DNA of 64,000 nucleotides from DATLLJ01 sp035537875 (lineage in GTDB: Bacteria; Acidobacteriota; Vicinamibacteria; Vicinamibacterales; CAVVIG01), in assembly GCA_035537875.1 (NCBI GenBank), contig DATLLJ010000086.1, forward strand, positions 1 through 64,000, given 5' to 3'. The notes below the pieces were generated by a model. It searched no databases. It was not told the DNA's origin and worked only from the letters and a program-made list of their open reading frames with translations. Within the stretch, counting starts at the first letter, position 1. Each line of letters starts with the position of its first letter. This document shows, piece after piece, positions 1 through 7,674 of the stretch. The translations under genes were made by a program, and so were the position numbers.

Positions 1-2
1 CT

Positions 3-2642
3 CTAGCGAGCGGCGAGCCACTCCGCGACCGGTCGCGTCTCCGTCTCACGGAGCGCGATGCAGTTGTCGATCCGCTCGATCGTCTGGTTCAGGGCACCAG
101 AGACGCCCGGCATCCGGCTCGTGGAGAAGAAGGCCCGTACATCGTCGCGCGATGAGGCGTCGCAGAATGAGCCGAGCGATCTGACCAGGACGGCACCGGC
201 CGTCAGCCCCCGCATTCTGGGCTCCAGTTCTTTCCAGTTGGATTTCAGGAACGACCAGGCGCGAGGCCTAGCCGCCGGGTTGTCAAAGAACGACGCGAGA
301 TAGCGAGCCATATCCTGCGCGCGGAGCTCGGTCGACAGCGCACGCTGCAGTGCGCGATCGACGAGCGCGGGATCGCGAAAGTCGGTCGCCGCGTAGAAGT
401 ACACGTTACGCTCGCCAGGTGATTTCGCCCGATCGGCGGCGCCGAGCAACGCCGTGTACAGCGTGGCATCGCCCCGGGCGGCAGCGAGAGCGACGACGCT
501 TTCCCTCAAGGTTGGATCGAGAGCGCTCGACGCACCCTCCTGATTCAGCGACCGATCGAGCGTCTCTCGCGCCCGGGACAAGATCTCGTCGTCGTTGCCG
601 ATTCCGCCGAGCGTTTTGACGACGACGGCGCGCAGAAGCCGCCGATCGTCGTCTTCCCCCGGCATGGGGACGAACCCCAGCTCGTCATAGAGCGGCCGCA
701 TCATCGCGCGGACGAACGTTTCGAACGGCCGGCGCGAGGCTTCGGTGGTCAAGTATTCGTGGATGAATTCGAGCCGGTCCGCCACCTCGGTGAACACGCC
801 GCTGGACGATTCGCGACCATAACCGGTGGCCAGAGTCAGGTAGTCCGCCGCGCTGTGACGGTTTGCGCGGACCAGCGCCCACTCGTCTTCGATGAGCACG
901 AGTCGCTCTGGCGCGGTCAGCGCCTCCTGAATGCGAGGGGCGAGCGCACGGAGCATGGCCGGCGGGTACAGCGTGCGGTAGTAGCCGTGCGCGCCGGCGT
1001 TCGCGAAGACCCACGGCACGCAGCCCTGCGCGACGCTCATCGAAATCTGCTCCGCCGGGACTACGAGGCAGGCAGATTCCTCGGCCGTCGTGGTCGTCTT
1101 GAGGCACGCCGGGATTTGCCAGGCATCGGTCGTTCGGGGCGCCCCCCCTTCGCTGAAGAACCGCTGCTGGCTGAAGGTTGCGCGCGTGTCAGTGGCAGTG
1201 CAGGTGAGCGCCGAAAGCTCCACGAGCGGGGCGCCTGGCTGGTTGATGAACGTCGGCAGAATGCGGTCAACCGGCTTTCCCGAGGCCTGCGCGATGGCGG
1301 TCCAGAAATCGGCCGACGTCGCGTTGCCGTATGCGTGCGTTTTGAGATACGCGTTGATGCCGTCTCGGAAGGGGCCCGCGCCAACGTACTGCTCGATCAT
1401 CCTGAGCAACGCACCGCCCTTCTGGTACGAAATGGCGTCGAACAGCGACTCGATCTGATTTGGCGTCTGAACCGCAGTCCGGACGGCTCGCGTCGAGCGG
1501 AGCGAGTCGACGCCCAGCGCCGACTGAGTGGCCCGCGCGTCGTCGACCGGGATGTTCCATTCCGGCCGGCTCGCTGCGAGCGGACGGCTTTCCATCCACG
1601 TCGCAAACCCTTCGTTCAGCCACAAATCGTCCCACCACCGCATCGTGACGAGGTTGCCGAACCACTGGTGCGCCACCTCGTGCGCGATGGTCGCCGCAAT
1701 GTCCTTCTGCGTGGCGACCGACGCCGTGGCGCTGTCGGCGAGGAGCGCCGTTTCGCGGTAGAAGATGGCCGCGGTGTTCTCCATGGCGCCCGCCGCGAAG
1801 TCGGGAATCGCGACCATGTCGAGCTTTCCGAACGGATATGTGATCGAGTAGTAGTCGTTGAAGAACGAAAGGATCTGCTGCGTGAGGTCCAGCGCGAGAC
1901 GGGCGAGATGGCTCTTGCCGGCCGTGGCGCAGACCCGGATGGGAATCGCGTCGGCGGCGCCCTCCAGGCACTCGAAGTCGCCAACGGCCATCGCCACGAG
2001 GTACGTCGACATCTTCGGAGAGGTCGAGAACCTGACCGTGTGCTGGTCCGGCCCCGGCCCCGGCGTGTCCGAGATGACTCGGCCGTTGGAGATCGCGACG
2101 TCCCCGCGAGCGATCGTCAACGTCACCGCGAAGGTCGCTTTGTACTCCGGCTCGTCGAACGAAGGAAACGCACGGCGCGCGTCGGTGGCCTCGAACTGGG
2201 TGACGGCATAACTGCGCTTGTCGGTCCGGCTGATATAGAACCCGCGAAGCTGGTTGCTCAACACCCCCTCGTATTTGATGCGAATCTCGGCCGCACCGGC
2301 GGCCAGGGGCGTGGCAACCGTCAGCGCCGCCGTCTCGCTGTTCCTGTCCAACGTGACGTCTGCCGGCTGCATGGCGCCGCCGGAAACAATGGTCACCTCG
2401 CGAAACGTGAGCTCGGCGGCGTTGAGGACGACGCGGCGCGTTGGCTGGGAAACTTGAACGTGGATCGTCTCGCTTCCCTCGAACCGTTGACGGGGGATAT
2501 CGACGACGAAGGAGAGGTCGTAGTGGCCGGGCGTGACCGTCTGCGGCAGGCGCTGAGCGCCGACCGGTGGCGCCAGAATCGGCAATAGAACGAGCGCCGC
2601 GATCACGCCCGTCAGCGCCGCCGCCAGCCGTCGGAAGGTCAT
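3..2642 (-). CDS. M1 family zinc aminopeptidase, exported
   Basis: This 879-residue protein is a membrane alanyl aminopeptidase-type metallopeptidase that removes N-terminal residues from peptides. The substrate-binding GAMEN motif is at residues 285-289. The zinc site HEVAHQW starts at His321, and WLNEGFATW follows about 20 residues later with the third zinc ligand. The N-terminus has a charged start (MTFRR), a long hydrophobic run and an ALA-type stretch before GAQ, so it is probably secreted or periplasmic. The C-terminal half matches the helical ERAP1-like domain in length and position. The ATG is preceded on the minus strand by TACACT with 5 bases between, which suggests a leaderless transcript. 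It is divergent from the siroheme operon. Family assignment is secure; the physiological substrate is not known. Confidence 0.93.
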   Translation of the reverse strand: MTFRRLAAALTGVIAALVLLPILAPPVGAQRLPQTVTPGHYDLSFVVDIPRQRFEGSETIHVQVSQPTRRVVLNAAELTFREVTIVSGGAMQPADVTLDRNSETAALTVATPLAAGAAEIRIKYEGVLSNQLRGFYISRTDKRSYAVTQFEATDARRAFPSFDEPEYKATFAVTLTIARGDVAISNGRVISDTPGPGPDQHTVRFSTSPKMSTYLVAMAVGDFECLEGAADAIPIRVCATAGKSHLARLALDLTQQILSFFNDYYSITYPFGKLDMVAIPDFAAGAMENTAAIFYRETALLADSATASVATQKDIAATIAHEVAHQWFGNLVTMRWWDDLWLNEGFATWMESRPLAASRPEWNIPVDDARATQSALGVDSLRSTRAVRTAVQTPNQIESLFDAISYQKGGALLRMIEQYVGAGPFRDGINAYLKTHAYGNATSADFWTAIAQASGKPVDRILPTFINQPGAPLVELSALTCTATDTRATFSQQRFFSEGGAPRTTDAWQIPACLKTTTTAEESACLVVPAEQISMSVAQGCVPWVFANAGAHGYYRTLYPPAMLRALAPRIQEALTAPERLVLIEDEWALVRANRHSAADYLTLATGYGRESSSGVFTEVADRLEFIHEYLTTEASRRPFETFVRAMMRPLYDELGFVPMPGEDDDRRLLRAVVVKTLGGIGNDDEILSRARETLDRSLNQEGASSALDPTLRESVVALAAARGDATLYTALLGAADRAKSPGERNVYFYAATDFRDPALVDRALQRALSTELRAQDMARYLASFFDNPAARPRAWSFLKSNWKELEPRMRGLTAGAVLVRSLGSFCDASSRDDVRAFFSTSRMPGVSGALNQTIERIDNCIALRETETRPVAEWLAAR

Positions 2643-2655
2643 AGCTGAGTGTAAC

Positions 2656-2685
2656 TTGACCCGATGCCGGGGATCGCGGTAATAC
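2656..2685 (+). promoter_or_regulatory. Predicted promoter of the cysteine leader and siroheme operon
   Basis: TTGACC (2656-2661) and TAATAC (2680-2685) are separated by 18 bases, a sigma70-type arrangement. The predicted start of transcription (about 2691-2693) lies only a few bases before the ATG of the Cys-rich leader at 2697, so that leader would be translated leaderless or nearly so. Confidence 0.55.
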
Positions 2686-2696
2686 TATGACGTCCA

Positions 2697-2789
2697 ATGA
2701 GTTCGCAGCCCTGCACCTGTTGTCCCTGTTGTTGTCGGCAGTTCATCTGCCACCAGAGCAGCGGTTCGCGACGTCGAGACGGCTCGTAG
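2697..2789 (+). CDS. Polycysteine leader peptide (30 aa), predicted attenuator
   Basis: This short ORF starts at ATG 2697 and stops at TAG 2787. Seven of its first 18 codons are Cys: codons 6, 8, 9, 11, 12, 13 and 18. The core reads PCTCCPCCCRQFIC. It lies between a predicted promoter and a strong intrinsic terminator, directly upstream of siroheme synthase and sulfite reductase, which supply reduced sulfur for cysteine. That layout is the classic amino-acid attenuator: ribosome stalling at Cys codons when charged tRNA-Cys is scarce would alter folding of the terminator. Leaderless polycysteine ORFs acting as cysteine-responsive attenuators are known from mycobacteria; that knowledge is from that phylum, not this organism. 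A competing reading frame starts at 2687 but shows no comparable composition. Confidence 0.75.
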   Translation: MSSQPCTCCPCCCRQFICHQSSGSRRRDGS

Positions 2790-2817
2790 CATCTCGACCA
2801 CAACGTTCGCAGCCACT

Positions 2818-2855
2818 GCCCGGGGGGCCGCCGCCCTTCCGGGCTTTTGCTTTTT
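2818..2855 (+). terminator. Intrinsic terminator/attenuator before siroheme synthase
   Basis: A 10-bp stem (2818-2827 with 2835-2844, including two G-U pairs) closes a 7-base loop and is followed by TTTTGCTTTTT. The U tract ends directly at the ATG of the siroheme synthase at 2856. GGCAG at 2737-2741 can pair with CTGCC at 2747-2751 or with CTGCC at 2816-2820, and the second option would invade the 5' arm of this terminator. A 7-bp hairpin (2773-2779 with 2792-2798) lies between. Readthrough should therefore depend on what the ribosome does on the leader. Confidence 0.75.
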
Positions 2856-4286
2856 ATGCCGGATCTCTTGCCACTCTTCCTCACACTCGACGGGCGCGAT
2901 GTCGTCCTCGTCGGCGGTGGCCGTGTGGCCACGGCCAAGCTTCAGGCGCTTCTCGCCGCCGGAGCCCGAGTCCGCGTCGTCGCGCCGTCGGTGACGAGCG
3001 ACATCGAACAGCGGGGTGTCGAGATCGTCCGGCGGGGATTCGTTCCGTCTGACCTCGACGGCGCGTGGCTGGTCGTGGCGGCGGCCACGCCGGCGGTCAA
3101 CCGGGACGTCGCCGCGGCGGCCGAGCCGCGGCGCATCTTCGTCAATGCAGTCGACGACCCGGCGAACGCGAGCGCGTTTCTGAGCGGCATCGTTCGACGG
3201 GAGGGCGTCACGATCGGCATTTCGACCAGCGGCGAGGCGCCTGCGCTGACCGCACTGGTTCGGGAGGCGCTCGAGGCGCTGTTGCCCGACGACCTTGACC
3301 GGTGGATGGCGGAAGCGCGACGGCAGCGGACCGTCTGGCGGCGCGATCGCGTTCCCATGAGTGCCCGCAAGCCCCGGCTGCTCGAGGCGCTGAATGAACT
3401 CTACGACGGGGCGACGGGAAACAAGTTTTCGAGCGGCCCGATAGCCTCAGCCGCCGAAGCGATACCAGCACGTCCACGACAGCCTGGACGGATTGGCCAC
3501 GTCTCGCTGGTCGGGGCCGGTCCCGGCGATCCGGCGCTGCTGACGCGGAAGGCCATTGCGCGCCTGCGCGCCGCCGACCTGGTGCTCTACGATGCGCTCA
3601 TCGACGATCGGATGCTCCGCTATGCGCGAAAAGCGCAACGCTTCTTCGCTGGAAAGCGTGCCGGGCGCTCGGGTGGGCAGTCGGCCCCGCGGCGGATTGA
3701 AGCAATGACGCAGCGGACGATTCACTCCGTGATGATCCGCGCGGCGCGGCGCGGGCGGCAGGTCGTGAGGCTCAAGGGCGGGGATCCCTTCGTCTTCGGC
3801 CGGGGGGGTGAAGAAATGCGTGCGCTCCTGCAGGCTGGCGTGCCGTTCGACGTCGTACCCGGTGTGACGAGTGCGATCGCGGCGCCTGCGCTCGCCGGTA
3901 TTCCGGTGACGTATCGCGGCGTTTCCACGGCCGTGCTGGTCACGTCCGGTCACGACGCGGAGACACTGGCCTCGTCGCTCTGCGCTGTCAAGGCGAACGG
4001 GGTCACGCTGGTGGTGATGATGGGTGGCACCCGTGCCACCGCAATCGCCGAGTCGCTTCTCGATCTCGGCTGGCCGGGAGAGACCCCGGCGGCGATCGTC
4101 GTGAACGCTTCGGCATCCGATCAGCAAGTCTGGCGCGGGACGCTCGGCACGCTTTCGAACGAGGGGAGCTGGAACCCGGCCGCTCTCCCTGGACCGGCCA
4201 CCATCATTGTGGGTGACGTGGTGGCGTTGGCCGCCGTGAAGAATGAGTCAGCAGAAATCGAGAGGCGATATGTCACTGGTGCATGA
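2856..4286 (+). CDS. cysG: Siroheme synthase: precorrin-2 dehydrogenase/ferrochelatase fused to uroporphyrinogen-III methyltransferase
   Basis: This 476-residue fusion makes siroheme from uroporphyrinogen III. Residues 1 to about 200 form the CysG N-terminal part with an NAD-binding VLVGGGRVA motif near residue 20. The SUMT domain begins at VGAGPGDP (219-226) and includes the VVRLKGGDPFVFGRGGEE and PGVTSA signatures. The length matches CysG (about 457 aa). I chose ATG 2856; a TTG at 2847 in the same frame would lie inside the terminator U tract. No Shine-Dalgarno is seen. It overlaps the sulfite reductase, so siroheme and the enzyme that needs it are co-expressed. Regulation is probably by the polycysteine attenuator upstream. 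Confidence 0.93.
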   Translation: MPDLLPLFLTLDGRDVVLVGGGRVATAKLQALLAAGARVRVVAPSVTSDIEQRGVEIVRRGFVPSDLDGAWLVVAAATPAVNRDVAAAAEPRRIFVNAVDDPANASAFLSGIVRREGVTIGISTSGEAPALTALVREALEALLPDDLDRWMAEARRQRTVWRRDRVPMSARKPRLLEALNELYDGATGNKFSSGPIASAAEAIPARPRQPGRIGHVSLVGAGPGDPALLTRKAIARLRAADLVLYDALIDDRMLRYARKAQRFFAGKRAGRSGGQSAPRRIEAMTQRTIHSVMIRAARRGRQVVRLKGGDPFVFGRGGEEMRALLQAGVPFDVVPGVTSAIAAPALAGIPVTYRGVSTAVLVTSGHDAETLASSLCAVKANGVTLVVMMGGTRATAIAESLLDLGWPGETPAAIVVNASASDQQVWRGTLGTLSNEGSWNPAALPGPATIIVGDVVALAAVKNESAEIERRYVTGA

Positions 4287-6105
4287 TCAGGGGACGTTCG
4301 GGCGCACGCGCCTGACGTTTGCGAACGAAGCCGAAATCGACGAGTTCGTCGCCACGCTCGAGAAGTACGAGCGGGGGGAAATAACGCCCGATCAATGGCG
4401 CGCCTACCGTCTGGTCCGCGGCACTTACGGGCAGAGACAGGCCGAAGACGCACAGATGCTGCGGATCAAGATTCCGCAGGGATTGCTGACGGCCGATCAT
4501 CTCGATGTGCTCGCGACGATTGGCGAACGCTATTCACGGGGCTTCGGACACATTACGACGAGACAGAATGTGCAGTTTCACTTCGTGAAGCTGCACGACG
4601 TTGAGCCTGCCATGCGCCTGCTGGCTGAAGCCGGCATCACGACGCGCGAGGCCTGCGGGAACTCGGTGAGGAACATCACGGCATGTCCGTACGCCGGAGT
4701 CGCTGCGGACGAGCGTTTCGACGTGACGCCATACGCCGAAGCGCTGACGCGGTATCTGCTCCGTCAGCCGATCAGTTCGACGCTGCCGCGCAAGTTCAAG
4801 ATCGCCTTCGAGGGGTGCCCGGTCGATCACGCGCTCACCGGAATCAACGATCTCGGTTTCTACGCGCTGCTCGGTCCGGACGGCAGCCGGGGGTTCCGCG
4901 TGACGGCGGGAGGGGGCACGGCGATCCTCTGCACCTCGGCGACGGTGATACATGAATTTCTGCCGGCCTCCGAGATATTCCGGGTGGCCCAGGCCGTGCT
5001 GCGAGTCTTCAAGAAGTTCGGCGACTACAAGCACAAGCAGCGCAACCGCATGAAGTTCATGATCCGCGAGCTGGGGTGGACACGCTGGCGCGAGGAGTAC
5101 GAGCGCGAGCTGAACTGGTGCCGGCTGAGCGGCGAGGTGCCGACGCTCGAGATCGAACCAGCCTCCTCGGAATCGGTCCCGGACTGGGCGAAGGACGGAT
5201 CGCCCTCGGTCGGTCATATCGCGTCGCGCGTGACCACACAGCAGCTCGTTGGGCCCGGAATCGTGCCCACAGTCGTCCCGCTCCTGCAGGCCGGCGATGA
5301 GTTGTACGCCCGCTGGCGCGCGACCAACGTCCGCCCCCAAAAGCAGTTCGGGTACCTGATGGCCACCGTGTCGGTGCCGCTTGGCGATCTGACGAGCGCC
5401 CAGATGCGGGTTCTGGGAGAGCTGGCTCGAGCCTATGGGGACGGCGCTGTACGCGTCACGCCGGATCAGAATCTCCTGTTCCGGTGGATCAACGCCTGCG
5501 ACCTCCGGCAGCTTTACAAGCGGGTCGCGGCCGCCGGGCTGGGCCTCGCCGAGGCGGGGAACGTTGCCGACGTGGCGAGTTGCCCCGGCGCCGAATCGTG
5601 CCGCCTGGCCGTCACTCAATCGCGCGGGCTCGGCCGATTGCTCGAAGACCAGCTCCGGGCGCGGCCGGACCTGGTCGCGAAGGCGGACGACATGCGCATC
5701 AAGATCAGCGGGTGCCCGAACGGCTGCGGTCAGCATCACATCGCGACGCTCGGGTTCCAGGGGAGCGTCCGGCGCGTACAGGGACGTGCCGTTCCACAGT
5801 ACTTCGTGATGGTCGGCGGCGGCGTGAGCGAACACGGAGCGCGCTTCGGGCGGCTGGCTGCGAAGGTGCCGGCCAGGCGCATCCCGGAAGTCGTCGAACG
5901 GCTCGTCGAGCTCTATGCTCGCGAGAGGCGCACGGAGGAATCGGCCACCGAGTTCTTCGGCCGCGTCGAGGTCGAGCGGGTCAGGCTGGCTTTGATGCCG
6001 CTCGAGCAGTTCACGGCGGAGGATGCGGCACCGGAGGACTACATCGATCTCGCGGAGGCTGGCGAGTTCGCCCCGGTCGTCATGGACGGTGAGTGCTCGG
6101 CCTGA
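4270..6105 (+). CDS. Siroheme/4Fe-4S sulfite (or nitrite) reductase
   Basis: This 611-residue hemoprotein reduces sulfite to sulfide (or nitrite to ammonia) by six electrons. The two half-domain repeats of the family are visible: RGFGHITTRQNVQFH in the first and a matching block in the second. The cofactor cysteines are C438-x5-C444 (CPGAESC) and C482-x3-C486 (CPNGC), which bind the 4Fe-4S cluster and siroheme. ATG 4270 has GAGAGG four bases upstream; an in-frame ATG at 4243 would add nine residues. Either start overlaps the siroheme synthase stop. The fusion partner and the Cys-rich leader upstream favour sulfite over nitrite, which is an inference. The electron donor is not encoded nearby. 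Confidence 0.9.
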   Translation: MSLVHDQGTFGRTRLTFANEAEIDEFVATLEKYERGEITPDQWRAYRLVRGTYGQRQAEDAQMLRIKIPQGLLTADHLDVLATIGERYSRGFGHITTRQNVQFHFVKLHDVEPAMRLLAEAGITTREACGNSVRNITACPYAGVAADERFDVTPYAEALTRYLLRQPISSTLPRKFKIAFEGCPVDHALTGINDLGFYALLGPDGSRGFRVTAGGGTAILCTSATVIHEFLPASEIFRVAQAVLRVFKKFGDYKHKQRNRMKFMIRELGWTRWREEYERELNWCRLSGEVPTLEIEPASSESVPDWAKDGSPSVGHIASRVTTQQLVGPGIVPTVVPLLQAGDELYARWRATNVRPQKQFGYLMATVSVPLGDLTSAQMRVLGELARAYGDGAVRVTPDQNLLFRWINACDLRQLYKRVAAAGLGLAEAGNVADVASCPGAESCRLAVTQSRGLGRLLEDQLRARPDLVAKADDMRIKISGCPNGCGQHHIATLGFQGSVRRVQGRAVPQYFVMVGGGVSEHGARFGRLAAKVPARRIPEVVERLVELYARERRTEESATEFFGRVEVERVRLALMPLEQFTAEDAAPEDYIDLAEAGEFAPVVMDGECSA

Positions 6106-6118
6106 GCCTTCCTGAATC

Positions 6119-6159
6119 GGGTAATTGGGTAATTGATGGGTGGATTGGGTGATTGATGG
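6119..6159 (+). repeat. Octad tandem repeat (GGGTAATT-type)
   Basis: Five 8-base units run in tandem: two exact GGGTAATT copies, then degenerate GATGGGTG, GATTGGGT and GATTGATGG. The array lies 13 bases after the sulfite reductase stop. No inverted partner arm is present here, unlike the other sites of this kind in the window. Confidence 0.7.
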
Positions 6160-6182
6160 TGGACTGTCTGAACGGAAGGCGT

Positions 6183-6212
6183 TTGCGTCGCCGGTACCGC
6201 CTTTGATATAGT
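6183..6212 (+). promoter_or_regulatory. Predicted promoter of the SAM riboswitch transcript
   Basis: TTGCGT (6183-6188) and TATAGT (6207-6212) are 18 bases apart and lie about 20 bases upstream of the riboswitch P1 helix, as expected for a riboswitch leader with its own promoter. Confidence 0.5.
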
Positions 6213-6233
6213 CCCGAAGACAACCGAATACGC

Positions 6234-6357
6234 TTCTTTTATCCAGAGTGGCTGAGGGACAGGCCCGACGAAGCCACGGCAACCACGCGATTCAGCGGTC
6301 GCGGTTAGGTGCCAATTCCTGCCCTGGAGCTTCGGGCTCCGGGGGAAGATGAGAGGA
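6234..6357 (+). promoter_or_regulatory. SAM-I (S-box) riboswitch with P1 overlapping the ribosome-binding site
   Basis: The conserved S-box core is readable in order: CAGAGTGGCTGAGGGAC, GGCCC, GAAGCC, CGGCAACC, then AGGTGCCAATTCCTGCC, a GGAGC-TTCG-GGCTCC hairpin and GAAGATGAGAG. P1 pairs 6234-6243 with 6348-6357, including G-U pairs. The 3' strand of P1 contains GAGAGG (6351-6356), the only Shine-Dalgarno for the TTG start at 6362. SAM binding should stabilise P1 and directly hide the site, with no separate terminator visible. This is therefore probably a translational off-switch in which aptamer and expression platform are the same helix. Aptamer identity is clear; the mechanism is inferred. 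Confidence 0.88.
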
Positions 6358-6361
6358 CCCG

Positions 6362-7648
6362 TTGAGCACCGATTCGATCCTGCAGCCCACTAGTACGACC
6401 CCCACACAATCTTCCGGCGCCCTTATCGGTCTTCAGTGTCATCTCTGCAAAGCGCGGTTTCCGGCCGAGGCGATCTACGTCTGCGACAAGTGCCTCGGTC
6501 CCCTCGAGCCGATCTACGACTACGACGCCGTCCGTGTGACCCGCGAACAGATTGAGAAACGGCCGAAGAACCTCTGGCGCTACCGCGAGCTGCTGCCTAT
6601 CACGGGCGAGCCGCTGACGGGCTTCAACTCGGGTTTCACCCCCCTCGTTCGGTGCGATCGGCTGGCGGCGCGGTTGGGGCTCCGCGAGCTCTACCTGAAA
6701 GACGACTCCGTGAACCATCCCACCCTGTCGTACAAGGACCGCGTCGTATCGGTCGCGGCGACTCGAGCCGTCGAGCTGGGTTTTCAGGTGCTCTCCTGTG
6801 CCTCGACCGGGAACCTCGCCAACAGCGTCTCCGCGCATGCCGCCCGGCTCGGTCTCGAGTGTTGTGTGTTCATCCCGGACAACCTCGAGTCCGGCAAGAT
6901 CCTGGGCTCGGCGATCTACCACCCGACGATCCTGGCCATTGCGGGGAACTACGACGACGTGAACCGGTTGTGTACCCAGGTGGCGGATCGGTATGGGTGG
7001 GGCTTCGTGAATATCAACCTGCGGTCGTACTACGCAGAGGGCGCCAAAACGATGGGCTTCGAGATCGTCGAACAGCTCGGATGGCGCTACCCGAAACATG
7101 TCGTCTCACCCGTGGCCGGTGGCACGCTGCTCCCCCGGATTCTTCGAGGCTTTCGCGAGCTGGCCCAGGTCGGGCTCGTAAGCGGCGAGCTGCCGCGCAT
7201 TCATGCCGCGCAGGCCGAGGGTTGCGCGCCGGTTGTACGGGCGTTCGAGGCCGGCCTCGACCATCCGGAGCTCGTGCGTCCGCAGACCATCGCCAAGTCG
7301 ATCGCCATCGGCAACCCTGCCGACGGCTACCAGGTTCTTCAGTCGTTGCGATCTACGGGCGGAAGCGGCGCCGCCGTCAGCGACACGCAGATACTCGACG
7401 CGATTCAGCTGCTCGCCGAAACCGAAGGCATCTTCACCGAGCCAGCTGGTGGAACCACGGTAGCAGCCACCGTCGAGCTGGTGCGCCGGGGAGTCATCGG
7501 CCCGGACGAATCAACGGTCATCTGCATCACCGGAAACGGCTACAAGACAATGGACGTGGTGGCGGAACGGATGAACACACCGGTGCGGCTCGGCCGGGGG
7601 TTCAAGGAGTTCGAAGCCTGGTGGGAGGCGCGTCAGGTGACGTCCTGA
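6362..7648 (+). CDS. thrC: Threonine synthase family PLP enzyme, SAM-riboswitch controlled
   Basis: This 428-residue fold-type II PLP enzyme converts O-phosphohomoserine to threonine. An N-terminal zinc-ribbon-like region carries C26-x2-C29 and C41-x2-C44. The PLP lysine is K125 in TLSYKDR, and STGNLANS supplies the phosphate/substrate loop. The start is TTG 6362, chosen because GAGAGG stands five bases upstream and the riboswitch ends there. Known relatives of this subfamily are threonine synthases. Repression of threonine synthesis by SAM is not the obvious logic, so a related role in sulfur amino-acid metabolism (threonine synthase paralogues such as cysteate synthase exist) cannot be excluded from sequence alone. 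Confidence 0.85.
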   Translation: MSTDSILQPTSTTPTQSSGALIGLQCHLCKARFPAEAIYVCDKCLGPLEPIYDYDAVRVTREQIEKRPKNLWRYRELLPITGEPLTGFNSGFTPLVRCDRLAARLGLRELYLKDDSVNHPTLSYKDRVVSVAATRAVELGFQVLSCASTGNLANSVSAHAARLGLECCVFIPDNLESGKILGSAIYHPTILAIAGNYDDVNRLCTQVADRYGWGFVNINLRSYYAEGAKTMGFEIVEQLGWRYPKHVVSPVAGGTLLPRILRGFRELAQVGLVSGELPRIHAAQAEGCAPVVRAFEAGLDHPELVRPQTIAKSIAIGNPADGYQVLQSLRSTGGSGAAVSDTQILDAIQLLAETEGIFTEPAGGTTVAATVELVRRGVIGPDESTVICITGNGYKTMDVVAERMNTPVRLGRGFKEFEAWWEARQVTS

Positions 7649-7674
7649 CGCGGCCGAATCGTGGCGCGTGCGGA

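Noticed and set aside
759..2588. Long plus-strand ORF (609 codons) opposite the aminopeptidase
   Set aside because: It is an antisense shadow in a high-GC gene: the minus strand carries complete M1 peptidase motifs, and the plus-strand translation is Arg/Gly/Val-rich without any motif.
2687..3052. ORF from ATG 2687 overlapping the polycysteine leader in another frame
   Set aside because: It continues out of frame into the siroheme synthase and has no domain; the Cys-rich frame from 2697 explains the region better.
4534..6282. Long minus-strand ORF opposite the sulfite reductase
   Set aside because: Antisense shadow; the plus strand has the full set of cofactor cysteines and a good ribosome-binding site.
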